Assembly (NCBI RefSeq): GCF_947305105.1
Contig: NZ_CAMZCS010000029.1
Coordinates: forward strand, 1 to 42,264
Source: an uncultured Fibrobacter sp.
GTDB lineage: Bacteria > Fibrobacterota > Fibrobacteria > Fibrobacterales > Fibrobacteraceae
Direction: 5' to 3'
Length of the DNA: 42,264 bases
This document shows, piece by piece, positions 25,395 through 33,676 of this stretch (its first letter is position 1; the number at the start of each line of letters is the position of its first letter). The notes below the pieces were generated by a model. The model worked only from the letters and a program-made list of their open reading frames with translations. It searched no databases and had not been told where the DNA came from. The translations under genes were made by a program, and so were the position numbers.

Positions 25395-26243
25395 TTACTT
25401 GACAATCGTCCAAGCAGGGGAGTTAATGTTTCTGTAGGCGGTCACGCGGCAGGGCTGACCAATGGCCTGGGTCGCAGCGGCGGTCACCAGGGCAAGGAAC
25501 TGTTCGTTGCTCATGCCGGGGTGTTCTTCCAGGGCGGCGACGGCGGCAATGCCGAGGAAGGCCTGGAGCTGCTTGTTGGTGAAGCCCGGGTGTACGCTCT
25601 TCGCGTTCGGATCCCAGTCACAGTGGGCGGGGCCGATAGTCACGGGCGCGACAGCGGCAGGTGCCGGAGCAGCCTTGACCGCGGGGGCAGGAGCCTTGTC
25701 CTTGTTGAGGCCGAGCTTCGCCATGATGAAGTTCATGAGGTAACAGAGCACCGTGAGGCCAATGATGACGCACATCACCACGATAAGGCCGGTCGCCTGG
25801 AATTCAACCAGGGAGCCGATGCCGAACGTGTCAGAGTCGCCCTTGCAGCCCTGTTCGGTGGAATACTGGCCCTTGCAGTAGGTGGACCCGAGTTTCGCCT
25901 TCGCGATGGGGAGCACCTTGTGGCCAGCGGCGTTCTCGATAGAATCGCGAACATCGCGGGCAAGGACAGCCTGTTCGTATGTCTTGTAAAGGACCGAATG
26001 GTTACCGCTGTGGGTTTCCACAATCTTGTAAACCATCGAATCATCCATGCCCGGCATGGAAAGCTGCGCCTGGACCTGGGCGGCATCGGAGGGGAGCATG
26101 AGCCCGAGCTGTTCGTCGAACTTGCCCTTCACCTTTGCTTCAGGTTGCGGAGCAACGAGAGCCGGCTGCTGCACGTCCGCTTCCTGGACTGCGGCGGGAG
26201 CCACTTCCTGGGATTCGGGTGCATTGTTCTGTGTTTCGTTCAT
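25395..26243 (-). CDS. OadG-like gamma subunit with long hydrophilic extensions
   Basis: 282-aa protein with one clear membrane segment (about residues 150-172, GLIVVMCVIIGLTVLCYLMNF), as in OadG/MmdD gamma subunits that hold the decarboxylase complex together. It is much longer than the typical 80-120 residues. An acidic N-terminal part of about 145 residues precedes the helix, and an Ala/Pro-rich linker with a C-terminal domain (about 215-282, ending in RVTAYRNINSPAWTIVK) follows it. The C-terminal helical part with conserved-looking R-V-T-A-Y-R occurs in some Fibrobacter and Bacteroidetes gamma subunits. Assignment rests on the membrane helix and the operon. Start ATG 26243 has only a weak ribosome site. 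Confidence 0.75.
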   Translation of the reverse strand: MNETQNNAPESQEVAPAAVQEADVQQPALVAPQPEAKVKGKFDEQLGLMLPSDAAQVQAQLSMPGMDDSMVYKIVETHSGNHSVLYKTYEQAVLARDVRDSIENAAGHKVLPIAKAKLGSTYCKGQYSTEQGCKGDSDTFGIGSLVEFQATGLIVVMCVIIGLTVLCYLMNFIMAKLGLNKDKAPAPAVKAAPAPAAVAPVTIGPAHCDWDPNAKSVHPGFTNKQLQAFLGIAAVAALEEHPGMSNEQFLALVTAAATQAIGQPCRVTAYRNINSPAWTIVK

Positions 26244-26310
26244 ATTGGATTCAATCCATTCTTATGGGTTTCTGTTTTGTAAAAATCAGCGCGGGGAAAT
26301 ATAGAATTTT

Positions 26311-26352
26311 AGTAGGAAGCAGGAGGTAGGAAGTAGGAAGTGATGGGTGGTT
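26311..26352. repeat. Heptanucleotide repeat tract
   Basis: Six consecutive seven-base units (AGTAGGA, AGCAGGA, GGTAGGA, AGTAGGA, AGTGATG, GGTGGTT) fill this intergenic stretch between the decarboxylase operon and the first phosphatase gene. The same type of unit occurs at 37487-37624 and 42112-42185. Confidence 0.75.
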
Positions 26353-26372
26353 ATCGGGAGTTGGATAGACAT

Positions 26373-26400
26373 AAAAAGGGCGCGCATTTTCTGCGCGCCC
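26373..26400 (-). terminator. Intrinsic terminator of phosphatase gene 1
   Basis: On minus, GGGCGCGCAG-AAA-TGCGCGCCC followed by TTTTT, 28 bp beyond the stop of the phosphatase gene. Confidence 0.88.
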
Positions 26401-26427
26401 CAAATGTTAACATTCCTAAACAAAGCC

Positions 26428-27891
26428 TTATTCAATGATGGTCATTTTACCTTCATCGAGGCCCTTGACCGCATAGAACACCTTGGTTCCGTCCGGTTTC
26501 AGGACCACCGCGATACCGGCAAGATAGTTCAGCCAGTGGTCTTCTGGAGACTCATAGTACCTCAAGTCAATTCGCCCTTCGGAAACATAGGACACAAGAG
26601 GAATGAGCATAATGTCGTGCGTGATGAACACGCCGATTGTCTTTCCGGAATTTTCCAGCGCCGGGATAATATGATCTTCAAGCAATTCAGAGCTTCTGGT
26701 CTTCAAATCGTAGAACGCATCGTCGTAGCCGCCTTCGAACGCCCATCTCGTCGTGACGCCCCTGCCATCATCATTTTCGTTGTAAAGGGCCATGTAGTAG
26801 GACATCTGGTTCTTTACAAACCAACCCTCGTTCAGCACTTTTATAGTATCGCCAAGCGTATCGGCGTCACCACGCCCTATGGCAATATTATTGTACGTCT
26901 GGTGAGTACGGATATATTCCGAACCCGCATAATAGATTTCCGGGCCACCCACCAACTTGGCCCCGAGCTGTTGGGACTGAAGCCTTCCGTTATCCGTCAG
27001 CGGTGTTTCCTTGCTAATCGTGTTCACGCGTTCGGCATGGCGCAACATCACCACCAACTTTTCACCCTCGGCGAGTCGTGCAAAGACACTATCGACCGGG
27101 GTAAAGTCACTGACCGCAGATTGAGTGACAAGCTGGCTGTTAATGACCCCCATCTTCTCTTGTTCAGTCGCTAAACGCCAAAGGAGCGTTCCGTTGTCGC
27201 AGTAGAAATAACGATCTTCGCCATTAATGGAGGCCACCTTGAGTTCGCCCTTAGTCGAGTCGTTACATGCGCCCAAGTAATCCTCCGGCCCATGGACAAC
27301 CACGCTATCCACGACATGGATACTGTCAATCACATTAATGCTATCCGTAATACGCAAGCTATCAATGATATTCAAACTGTCCACGATATAGATGCTATCA
27401 ATGACGTTCAAGCGAGTCGTCACGCGAAGGCTATCAATATAGCGCACGACATCCTTATAGCGAACACTATCGATAATGTTCAAGCTATCGACAATACGCA
27501 GACTATCTTTAATACGCAAGCCGTCAAGGTAGCGCGTCACTTCCCTATACTGGACGCTATCGACGATATGCAGGCTATCAATAATACGCACACTATCTCT
27601 AATGCGCAAACTGTCCAGATAACGAGTAACTTCATTATAACGGACACTATCAATGATATTCAAGCTATCCTTAATACGTACACTATCTTTAATACGCAAA
27701 CTATCGATATAACGGACGCTGTCTATCAGATTCACACTATCCCGAATCACGACCGAATCAGGGCCAGCAGAATCAGAAGCAACCGCATCCGTTTCTTCCA
27801 CGTTTACGGAAACATTTGTACTGTCTTCGCAGGCAGCAAAGAAAAAGACAAGCAGGGCGCTTGTCCATAATTTTAGAGTGAGTGATTTCAT
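26428..27891 (-). CDS. Stalked histidine-phosphatase lipoprotein 1
   Basis: 487-aa predicted lipoprotein (FFAAC, Cys21). The start at 27891 has AAGGAGT upstream; a longer frame from 27921 only translates that site. Residues 44-199 are about 26 hexapeptides of the form x-D-S-[VLI]-x-[IVY], probably a rigid extended stalk. A small Cys-containing segment (YFYCDNGTLLWR) follows. The C-terminal domain has the histidine phosphatase superfamily core: RHAER (284-288, where the family usually has RHG), a second Arg in YIRTHQT (Arg328) and the second His in THD (424-426). Such enzymes remove phosphate from small molecules or phytate through a phospho-His intermediate; the substrate here is unknown. It has its own promoter and terminator. 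Confidence 0.87.
   Translation of the reverse strand: MKSLTLKLWTSALLVFFFAACEDSTNVSVNVEETDAVASDSAGPDSVVIRDSVNLIDSVRYIDSLRIKDSVRIKDSLNIIDSVRYNEVTRYLDSLRIRDSVRIIDSLHIVDSVQYREVTRYLDGLRIKDSLRIVDSLNIIDSVRYKDVVRYIDSLRVTTRLNVIDSIYIVDSLNIIDSLRITDSINVIDSIHVVDSVVVHGPEDYLGACNDSTKGELKVASINGEDRYFYCDNGTLLWRLATEQEKMGVINSQLVTQSAVSDFTPVDSVFARLAEGEKLVVMLRHAERVNTISKETPLTDNGRLQSQQLGAKLVGGPEIYYAGSEYIRTHQTYNNIAIGRGDADTLGDTIKVLNEGWFVKNQMSYYMALYNENDDGRGVTTRWAFEGGYDDAFYDLKTRSSELLEDHIIPALENSGKTIGVFITHDIMLIPLVSYVSEGRIDLRYYESPEDHWLNYLAGIAVVLKPDGTKVFYAVKGLDEGKMTIIE
27295..27762 (-). repeat. Hexapeptide-coding repeats (18-bp period), gene 1
   Basis: About 26 in-frame copies of an 18-bp unit coding x-D-S-[VLI]-x-[IVY], with occasional degenerate units such as NEVTRY and TTRLNV. 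No frame break is seen. Confidence 0.88.
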
Positions 27892-27948
27892 TTTGTGCAG
27901 ACTCCTTTTTACCAACACCATTTGTCAGCAAGTTTAAGTTGTACACAA

Positions 27949-27977
27949 AATATACTTTAGTTGTAATGTGAAGTCAA
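27949..27977 (-). promoter_or_regulatory. Sigma70-type promoter of phosphatase gene 1
   Basis: On minus, TTGACT (27972-27977) and TATATT (27949-27954) are separated by exactly 17 bp. The leader is about 50 nt and begins with ACAACTTAAAC, shared with the leader of phosphatase gene 2. Confidence 0.75.
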
Positions 27978-28039
27978 TTTTTATCTACGCAGCTACACCA
28001 CAGATAAGGTAAAATTTTTATTAACAATTTATTTGTAAT

Positions 28040-28069
28040 ACACAGGCTATAATCTGCATAGCCCGTGTA
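28040..28069 (-). terminator. Hairpin downstream of phosphatase gene 2
   Basis: On minus, ACACGGGCTAT-GCAGATT... pairs with ATAGCCTGTGT (one G-T pair). It lies 13 bp after the stop at 28082 but lacks a T-run, so it could be a weak terminator or an RNA-stabilising hairpin. Confidence 0.5.
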
Positions 28070-28081
28070 ATTTACAAAATC

Positions 28082-29854
28082 CTACATCGTACCCGAATCA
28101 AGCCCCTTGACTGCATAGAACACCTTGGTTCCATCCGGCTTGATAACGACGGCAAAACCCGCAAGATAGTTCACCCAGCGATTTTTCGTAGACTCGTAAT
28201 ACTTCAAATCGATATTTCCATCGGAGACATACGCAATCAAAGGCAGGAGCATCACATCGTGCGAGACGAACACTCCTATCGACTTTCCGGATTTTTCCAA
28301 TGCAGGAATGAGATGATCTTCGATCAATTCAGAGCTCCTTTCGGCCAAATCGTAGAATGCATTGGTATATCCTCCCTCGTACGCCCATCTGGAGAGAAAC
28401 GCAAAGGCGCCCCCCGCCTGCCACTGGGCTGAATTGTAGGCATTCTGGTTCTTTATGAACCAGCCGTCATTCAACACAGACAAAGTATCAGCCAGCGTAT
28501 CGGCATCGCCGTGACCCTTGGCAATGTTGTTGCACGTCTGATGGGTACGGATGAATTGCGAACCCGCATAATAGATTTCCGCGCCACTCTTCAATTTAGC
28601 ACCAAGTTCATACGACTGGAGCTTTCCATTATCCGTAAGCGGGCCCGTCCTGGAATAATCGGAACCCCGTTCGGCATGGCGCACCATTATCACCACCTTT
28701 TCACCTTCGGCAAGCCCATTAACGATCGAGTCGAACGGAGTGAAATGCGTAACCGCGGATTGGGTCACAAAATAGCTGTCCAGGTCATGCCCGGCGGCAA
28801 TGCGCCAGAAGAGCGTACTCTTGTCGCAAACGTAATAACGATTTTCGCCGTTGATGGTGACAGTCTTAACCTCGCCTGCATTGGCTCGGCCGCACACGCC
28901 CAAGTATTCCTCCGGGCCATGGAAAACGATGCTGTCCACGACACGGGTACTGTCTTTGTAAAGAATGCTGTCTATCAAATTCAGGCTATCCCGAATGTAG
29001 AGGCTGTCGATGATATTCAGGCTATCCCGAATACGGATGCTGTCGATTACGTTCAAGCTGTCACGAATACGGATACTGTCAATCACGTTCAAGCTATCCT
29101 TTATACGGATGCTGTCTATAACATGTATGCTATCTGTAATACGAATGCTATCTACAATATGAACACTGTCAATTACATTCAGGCTGTCAATGATATGGAT
29201 GCTATCAACGACATGCAAACTGTCAACGATGTGGACGCTGTCAATGACATGCAAGCTGTCAACGATGTGGACGCTGTCAATGACATGCAGGCTGTCAATG
29301 ATGTGGACGCTGTCAATGACATGCAGGCTATCAACGATACGGATGCTATCGATGATATTCAGGCTGTCGGTAATGCGCAAACTGTCAAGGAATCGCGTAA
29401 CATCCTTATAACGAATGCTGTCGATGATATTCAAGCTGTCCGTGATGCGCAAGCTATCGACAAACCGAACAGCATCCTTATAGCGGACACTGTCGATGAT
29501 ATTCAAGCTGTCCGTAACACGCAGGCTATCGACGTAGCGGACGACATCCTTGTAACGAACGCTGTCGATGATGTTCAGGCTGTCCCGAATACGCAAGCTA
29601 TCCGTAATGCGCAAGCTGTCCAAAAAGCGAGTCACCTTCTCGTAGCGGATGCTATCGATAATATTCACGCTATCGGTAATTCGAACGCTATCTATATAAT
29701 TTACGCTGTCAATCCAGTTTATGCTATCACGGACAAGAACCGAATCAGCCGAAAGCTCATTTTCACCTTCCAGGCTAATTGCCGTGTCCTCGCAAGCAGT
29801 AAAAACAAGAGCGAACGAAGCGCTCAACAAGGCATTAAGGATTTTTGATTTCAT
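28082..29854 (-). CDS. Stalked histidine-phosphatase lipoprotein 2 (longest stalk)
   Basis: 590-aa predicted lipoprotein (FTAC, Cys21) when started at 29854; the ATG at 29863 is three codons upstream and cannot be excluded, since no good ribosome site is seen. Residues 36-311 are about 46 hexapeptide units (x-D-S-[VLI]-x-[IVY]). A run of very regular units (IDSVHI/VDSLHV) lies in the middle. The phosphatase domain has RHAER (392-396), FIRTHQT and SHD, all catalytic positions kept except Ala for Gly in RHG. It is close to phosphatase 1 in both catalytic domain and repeat style; the two clearly arose by duplication. Substrate unknown. Confidence 0.87.
   Translation of the reverse strand: MKSKILNALLSASFALVFTACEDTAISLEGENELSADSVLVRDSINWIDSVNYIDSVRITDSVNIIDSIRYEKVTRFLDSLRITDSLRIRDSLNIIDSVRYKDVVRYVDSLRVTDSLNIIDSVRYKDAVRFVDSLRITDSLNIIDSIRYKDVTRFLDSLRITDSLNIIDSIRIVDSLHVIDSVHIIDSLHVIDSVHIVDSLHVIDSVHIVDSLHVVDSIHIIDSLNVIDSVHIVDSIRITDSIHVIDSIRIKDSLNVIDSIRIRDSLNVIDSIRIRDSLNIIDSLYIRDSLNLIDSILYKDSTRVVDSIVFHGPEEYLGVCGRANAGEVKTVTINGENRYYVCDKSTLFWRIAAGHDLDSYFVTQSAVTHFTPFDSIVNGLAEGEKVVIMVRHAERGSDYSRTGPLTDNGKLQSYELGAKLKSGAEIYYAGSQFIRTHQTCNNIAKGHGDADTLADTLSVLNDGWFIKNQNAYNSAQWQAGGAFAFLSRWAYEGGYTNAFYDLAERSSELIEDHLIPALEKSGKSIGVFVSHDVMLLPLIAYVSDGNIDLKYYESTKNRWVNYLAGFAVVIKPDGTKVFYAVKGLDSGTM
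28922..29749 (-). repeat. Hexapeptide-coding repeats (18-bp period), gene 2
   Basis: About 46 in-frame 18-bp units. The stretch around 29150-29350 is the most uniform, with alternating near-identical 36-bp pairs, which suggests recent expansion. Confidence 0.9.
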
Positions 29855-29908
29855 TTGGCACATCTTTGTCGCTACCGCGACTAGGTAATTTTGTTTAAGT
29901 TGTGCGCA

Positions 29909-29937
29909 AATTTACTTTTTTCTTACAAAAATTTCAA
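29909..29937 (-). promoter_or_regulatory. Promoter of phosphatase gene 2
   Basis: On minus, TTGAAA (29932-29937) and TAAATT (29909-29914) are 17 bp apart. Just downstream, GCGCACAACTTAAAC resembles GTGTACAACTTAAAC at the same place in phosphatase gene 1. Confidence 0.6.
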
Positions 29938-29975
29938 GGCCTGTTTTACGTTTAGTTTAATTTACTTTATATTGA

Positions 29976-31283
29976 CTACGATGAGATTCTTCCGGCATCC
30001 AGGCCCTTGACGGCGTAGAAAACACGGGATCCGTCCGGTTTCAGAACGATGGCAAAACCAGCAAGATAATTCAGCCATTTTTTGGAATCGTAATACTTGA
30101 TGTCTATTTTCTTAGCCGAGATATACGCAACCAAAGGCATTATCAACAAATCATGCGTCGCAACGAACGCCACGTCCGTTCCAGCCCGCTCGGAAAATGG
30201 GATAGCCACCGAATCAATCCATTCGGAGCACCTCGGCTCAAAATCGTAAAACGCACTCGAATAGCTGTTCTCATAAGCCCACTTGGAAAGAACATACCAG
30301 CTACCTTTGCTGTTCTTTGCCGTATTGTAGGCATCAGTATCCTTCACATACCAGGATTCTCCCATATGGGAAAGCGTATCGACAGAGAGATCGACAAGGG
30401 TATCCACTCTTGCACGGCCTGCCGCGACATAGCGGCAAGTCTGCTGGGTGCGAATGGAACCCGAAGCTCCATAATGGTATTCTAGGTTGGAGGCCAGTTT
30501 TCCACCCAGTTCTTTTGCCTGCTGCACCCCGTTTGCATTCAAAGGTGTCCCAGATGCAGAATCAGTATTCCGCTCTGCATGGCGAATCACCACGACAAGT
30601 TTTTCGCCCTCTGCCAAAATGCCTGCAACCGAATCCAAACGGACAAACTTGGTCACCGCCGATTTTTGGACATAGTAGTTATTCACGTCGACATTGCTCG
30701 CCGCACGCCACATGACCGTTCCTTCGTCACATAAAAAATAGCGGAGTTCATCCTGAATAATAGCCGACTTGAGCGTTCCCTTGTTTTCTTGGCTGCATTT
30801 TCCCAGGAAATATTCCGGGTCCCGGACGGCAACACTGTCACGCACTTTCACGCTATCCACAACATGGACGCTGTCTCGCACCTTCACGCTGTCAATAATA
30901 CGGACACTATCCTTCACGTTCACACTGTCGATGATACGGACGCTGTCCTTCACGTTCACGCTGTCGATAATGTGGACGCTATCCTTTACATCTACGCTGT
31001 CAACGATGCGGACGCTATCTTTCACGACAACACTGTCTTTGATGCGGACGCTGTCTTTCACGTCTACGCTGTCAATGATGCGAACGCTATCCTTCACGAC
31101 AACGCTATCGATAATCCGGATACTATCGATCACGTTCACGCTATCATGAACGACGACCGAATCGCGCTCCCCCGCATCCGAACCTTTAGAATTTACAGAA
31201 GTTTCCGAATCATCACCGCAAGAATTAAGTAACGCCAGAATAGATAAACAGAACAGGATCTTGATTAATTTTCTCTTTCTCAT
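29976..31283 (-). CDS. Stalked histidine-phosphatase lipoprotein 3 (shortest stalk)
   Basis: 435-aa predicted lipoprotein (LLNSC, Cys22). Residues 40-153 are 19 regular hexapeptides (KDSVRI, IDSVDV and similar) without degenerate units. Phosphatase motifs: RHAER (234-238), SIRTQQT and THD (376-378). It begins 17 nt after the stop of the 771-aa gene upstream, with an A-rich spacer but no clear ribosome site, so it probably shares that transcript. The catalytic domain is related to genes 1 and 2 but more diverged. Confidence 0.87.
   Translation of the reverse strand: MRKRKLIKILFCLSILALLNSCGDDSETSVNSKGSDAGERDSVVVHDSVNVIDSIRIIDSVVVKDSVRIIDSVDVKDSVRIKDSVVVKDSVRIVDSVDVKDSVHIIDSVNVKDSVRIIDSVNVKDSVRIIDSVKVRDSVHVVDSVKVRDSVAVRDPEYFLGKCSQENKGTLKSAIIQDELRYFLCDEGTVMWRAASNVDVNNYYVQKSAVTKFVRLDSVAGILAEGEKLVVVIRHAERNTDSASGTPLNANGVQQAKELGGKLASNLEYHYGASGSIRTQQTCRYVAAGRARVDTLVDLSVDTLSHMGESWYVKDTDAYNTAKNSKGSWYVLSKWAYENSYSSAFYDFEPRCSEWIDSVAIPFSERAGTDVAFVATHDLLIMPLVAYISAKKIDIKYYDSKKWLNYLAGFAIVLKPDGSRVFYAVKGLDAGRISS
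30825..31166 (-). repeat. Hexapeptide-coding repeats (18-bp period), gene 3
   Basis: Nineteen in-frame 18-bp units coding x-D-S-V-x-[IV], more uniform than those in genes 1 and 2. Confidence 0.9.
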
Positions 31284-31300
31284 TTTTGTTTTTGTTTAGG

Positions 31301-33616
31301 CTACAAGGTCATTGTTCCCGAGGCCAAGCCCTTGACAGGCACATAGCGAGCAATCCCATTCGAGTCCAGTATAATGGCAACACCTGCCAAATAGTTAATC
31401 CACTGCTTTGTATCAAAGTAACGCAGATTGACTTTCTTGCTCGTGGCATAAACCGCCAACGGGACAACCAACATGTCGTGGGAAATCCAAACACCAATGC
31501 GGTTGATATCGGCAAATCGCGGCATCACGACCGTATTTATGAATTCTTCGCCACGTTTATCCAAATCATAGAAAGCATCGCTATACTTGCCCTGGTAAGC
31601 ATAAGCCGAAGTCACGACCCAGCCACCACCATCGGAGCTCTTATAGTTTTCCAGCCTTGAGTCGTCTTTCACGAACCAGGCGCCATCCAATTCCTCGATA
31701 GTGTTTTCGGTAAACGTCAACCCGGCACCCGTCGCAAAATTCTCCGCAGTTTCCTTGCTTCTCGTGTAAGTCGAGTTCGCAAAACTGATACTTTCGCCCT
31801 TCAACTTGGCGCCCACTGACTGCGACTGCTTCTTGCCGTTGTCGGTCAAGTGACCGGTTTTGCCGGTATCGTCGGTACGTTCCCCGTGGCGCAGGATGAA
31901 GATAACCTTCTCGCCAGGAGCAACCGTCGCAAGCACATCGGCGATATCCTCGAACGGGGTTACGTCGGCAGCGGTCGCTTCGCGCCAAATACGCTTGCTC
32001 TGTTCGTAAACGTAAGACTTGTCCGTATTTATTTTCCCGTTACGGATCTGGCCGGCGTAGGTCCCGGGCCCAAAGCCCACCGTATCTTTTTCAATGTCGG
32101 TGGCCACGCGCCAAGACTTGAGCGTATTGTCACAGATGAAGCGAATCTTGGGGCTATCCGGATGGTCGTAGTACGGAGCGAAATAAGCACTGAGGCTCGT
32201 GTTCACGTTCTTGACCTGGCCCGCCGTATAGGAATTGCAGGTCTCAAAGCCGTAAACCTTAGACCAGAAATTGCGCAAATGCTTTTCGAAATCGGGAGCG
32301 TCGCCCCTGCCCCACGAGGCAAAGACCTGGCGAATCTTATCGTAGCCGCCACTTGCATCCAACTCCATGAGCCAGTCCGCCAAGTCCGCACGGGCGTTGT
32401 TGTCGTCCCAGTTGCCATTGCCCTTGATGCGTTCGGCAATACCGTTGGCATAGCTTACCATCTCGTGACCGGAGCCCTTGCGCTGCATCATGATTGAAAT
32501 CGCAAGCAAGGCCGCACTATACTCATCGCCACCAAAAAGGTTCACCTCGTCTGCCGTGACCGAAGAGCCCGAAGCCGTAGTGGTATGAGTGTGGCCACCA
32601 CCCCAGCTACCGCCACCATTATTTCCACCGCCGCCAAAGAACCAACCGCCGTTGTTGCCCCCGCCACTGCTTCCACTACCGCCACCGAGATCGATGTTGA
32701 ACGCAGAGAGCACATCCTTGAGCGCCTGCGCCTTCATGCTCCGGATAGGCTGGTTGAACCCGGAATTTTCGACGAGTTTCATGAGGCGCGGAGATTCCAG
32801 GTGAGTCAGCATGTTGACGTTCACAGAATCACGTTCGGTCAAATCAGTCACAGAATGGAGCGTGACCATCGACGTCGAGAGCCCGCCCGAAAGTTCGTTA
32901 CGGAAATACCCGTTCACCTCGACGCGCACATACGGGGAGACCAGGTTCACTCCCGGGAACGCATAGCTGCCGTCACCCGAGGCAATGCAGGTTTCGTGCG
33001 TCCGCCTAGAATCGGCCATGCGCTTTGCGCTGTCCAGTTCAATAATCTTGACCGAAGCCCCATAGCGGAACGGCCCCTTCTGAGCGGCACCCGCAACCGG
33101 GACAGCCACCCTGCGGTACGTCCCCGCAAGTGCCGGGTCTTCGACTTCGGCAGCGTCACTCGCCGTAAACGGATCCACCGTCAAATTGCCATCTGCGCAA
33201 GTCGCCTTCACAATACCGATTACAGAAGTCCGCCATTCACCATTGATGCAGAAATACAAGTCGCTGGCTTCGTCGACCAAGAAGGTTTCGCCCTCGTTTT
33301 GCGCGGTGCAAGGCGGAAGTTCCTTTTTTGTGCTCACGACGCTTGTATCGACGACTATGGTTTCAAGGTCAGGAGGGTTCACACCCGAATGGTTGACAGA
33401 ATCCACCTTATTCTGATTTTCCCAAGGATTTTTGGAATCCGACGAGCCCTTCTTAGAACTGCTTGAGTACCCTTGCCTGTGACTGTGATGCCCCGTACGG
33501 GTCGAATCTGCATCTTTACTTTCTGAAAATTCCTCTTCCTCCGGAGAGTACGACTTGTCGTCTCCACACGAAATTGCCAACAAGGCAATAAGGAATAAGG
33601 AACATAATTTCTTCAT
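31301..33616 (-). CDS. Histidine-phosphatase lipoprotein with QKGP region (no stalk)
   Basis: 771-aa predicted lipoprotein (AISC, Cys17). A Ser/Lys-rich linker and a CTAQNEGE module (about 103-126) precede AGAAQKGPFRYG (about 176-186), the same region found in the FISUMP lipoproteins. It continues through NGYFRNELSGG and VNVNMLTHLESPRL. A Gly/Asn-rich insertion with HTHTTT lies at about 311-350. The phosphatase domain follows, with the classical RHGER (576-580), TYTRSKET and SHD (712-714). It thus joins the lipoprotein N-terminal architecture of operons A-D to the phosphatase of the stalked genes. Promoter at 33626-33654; the ATG is about two bases from the expected transcription start, so the mRNA is near leaderless. 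Confidence 0.88.
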   Translation of the reverse strand: MKKLCSLFLIALLAISCGDDKSYSPEEEEFSESKDADSTRTGHHSHRQGYSSSSKKGSSDSKNPWENQNKVDSVNHSGVNPPDLETIVVDTSVVSTKKELPPCTAQNEGETFLVDEASDLYFCINGEWRTSVIGIVKATCADGNLTVDPFTASDAAEVEDPALAGTYRRVAVPVAGAAQKGPFRYGASVKIIELDSAKRMADSRRTHETCIASGDGSYAFPGVNLVSPYVRVEVNGYFRNELSGGLSTSMVTLHSVTDLTERDSVNVNMLTHLESPRLMKLVENSGFNQPIRSMKAQALKDVLSAFNIDLGGGSGSSGGGNNGGWFFGGGGNNGGGSWGGGHTHTTTASGSSVTADEVNLFGGDEYSAALLAISIMMQRKGSGHEMVSYANGIAERIKGNGNWDDNNARADLADWLMELDASGGYDKIRQVFASWGRGDAPDFEKHLRNFWSKVYGFETCNSYTAGQVKNVNTSLSAYFAPYYDHPDSPKIRFICDNTLKSWRVATDIEKDTVGFGPGTYAGQIRNGKINTDKSYVYEQSKRIWREATAADVTPFEDIADVLATVAPGEKVIFILRHGERTDDTGKTGHLTDNGKKQSQSVGAKLKGESISFANSTYTRSKETAENFATGAGLTFTENTIEELDGAWFVKDDSRLENYKSSDGGGWVVTSAYAYQGKYSDAFYDLDKRGEEFINTVVMPRFADINRIGVWISHDMLVVPLAVYATSKKVNLRYFDTKQWINYLAGVAIILDSNGIARYVPVKGLASGTMTL

Positions 33617-33625
33617 AGTAACATA

Positions 33626-33654
33626 GATATAGATTATTTTCTTCTATTATCCAA
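33626..33654 (-). promoter_or_regulatory. Promoter giving a near-leaderless mRNA for the 771-aa gene
   Basis: On minus, TTGGAT (33649-33654) and TATATC (33626-33631), 17 bp apart. The -10 ends nine bases before ATG 33616 and no ribosome site is present. Confidence 0.6.
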
Positions 33655-33676
33655 ATCCTATTGACTGATTTTTAGC

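Noticed and set aside
28922-29749. CRISPR-like array of short repeats
   Set aside because: The units are contiguous 18-bp coding repeats without spacers, kept in frame within a lipoprotein gene.
28511-29848. Plus-strand frame of 445 codons with repeats
   Set aside because: Antisense of the hexapeptide-repeat gene; the repeats are the complement of the 18-bp units.
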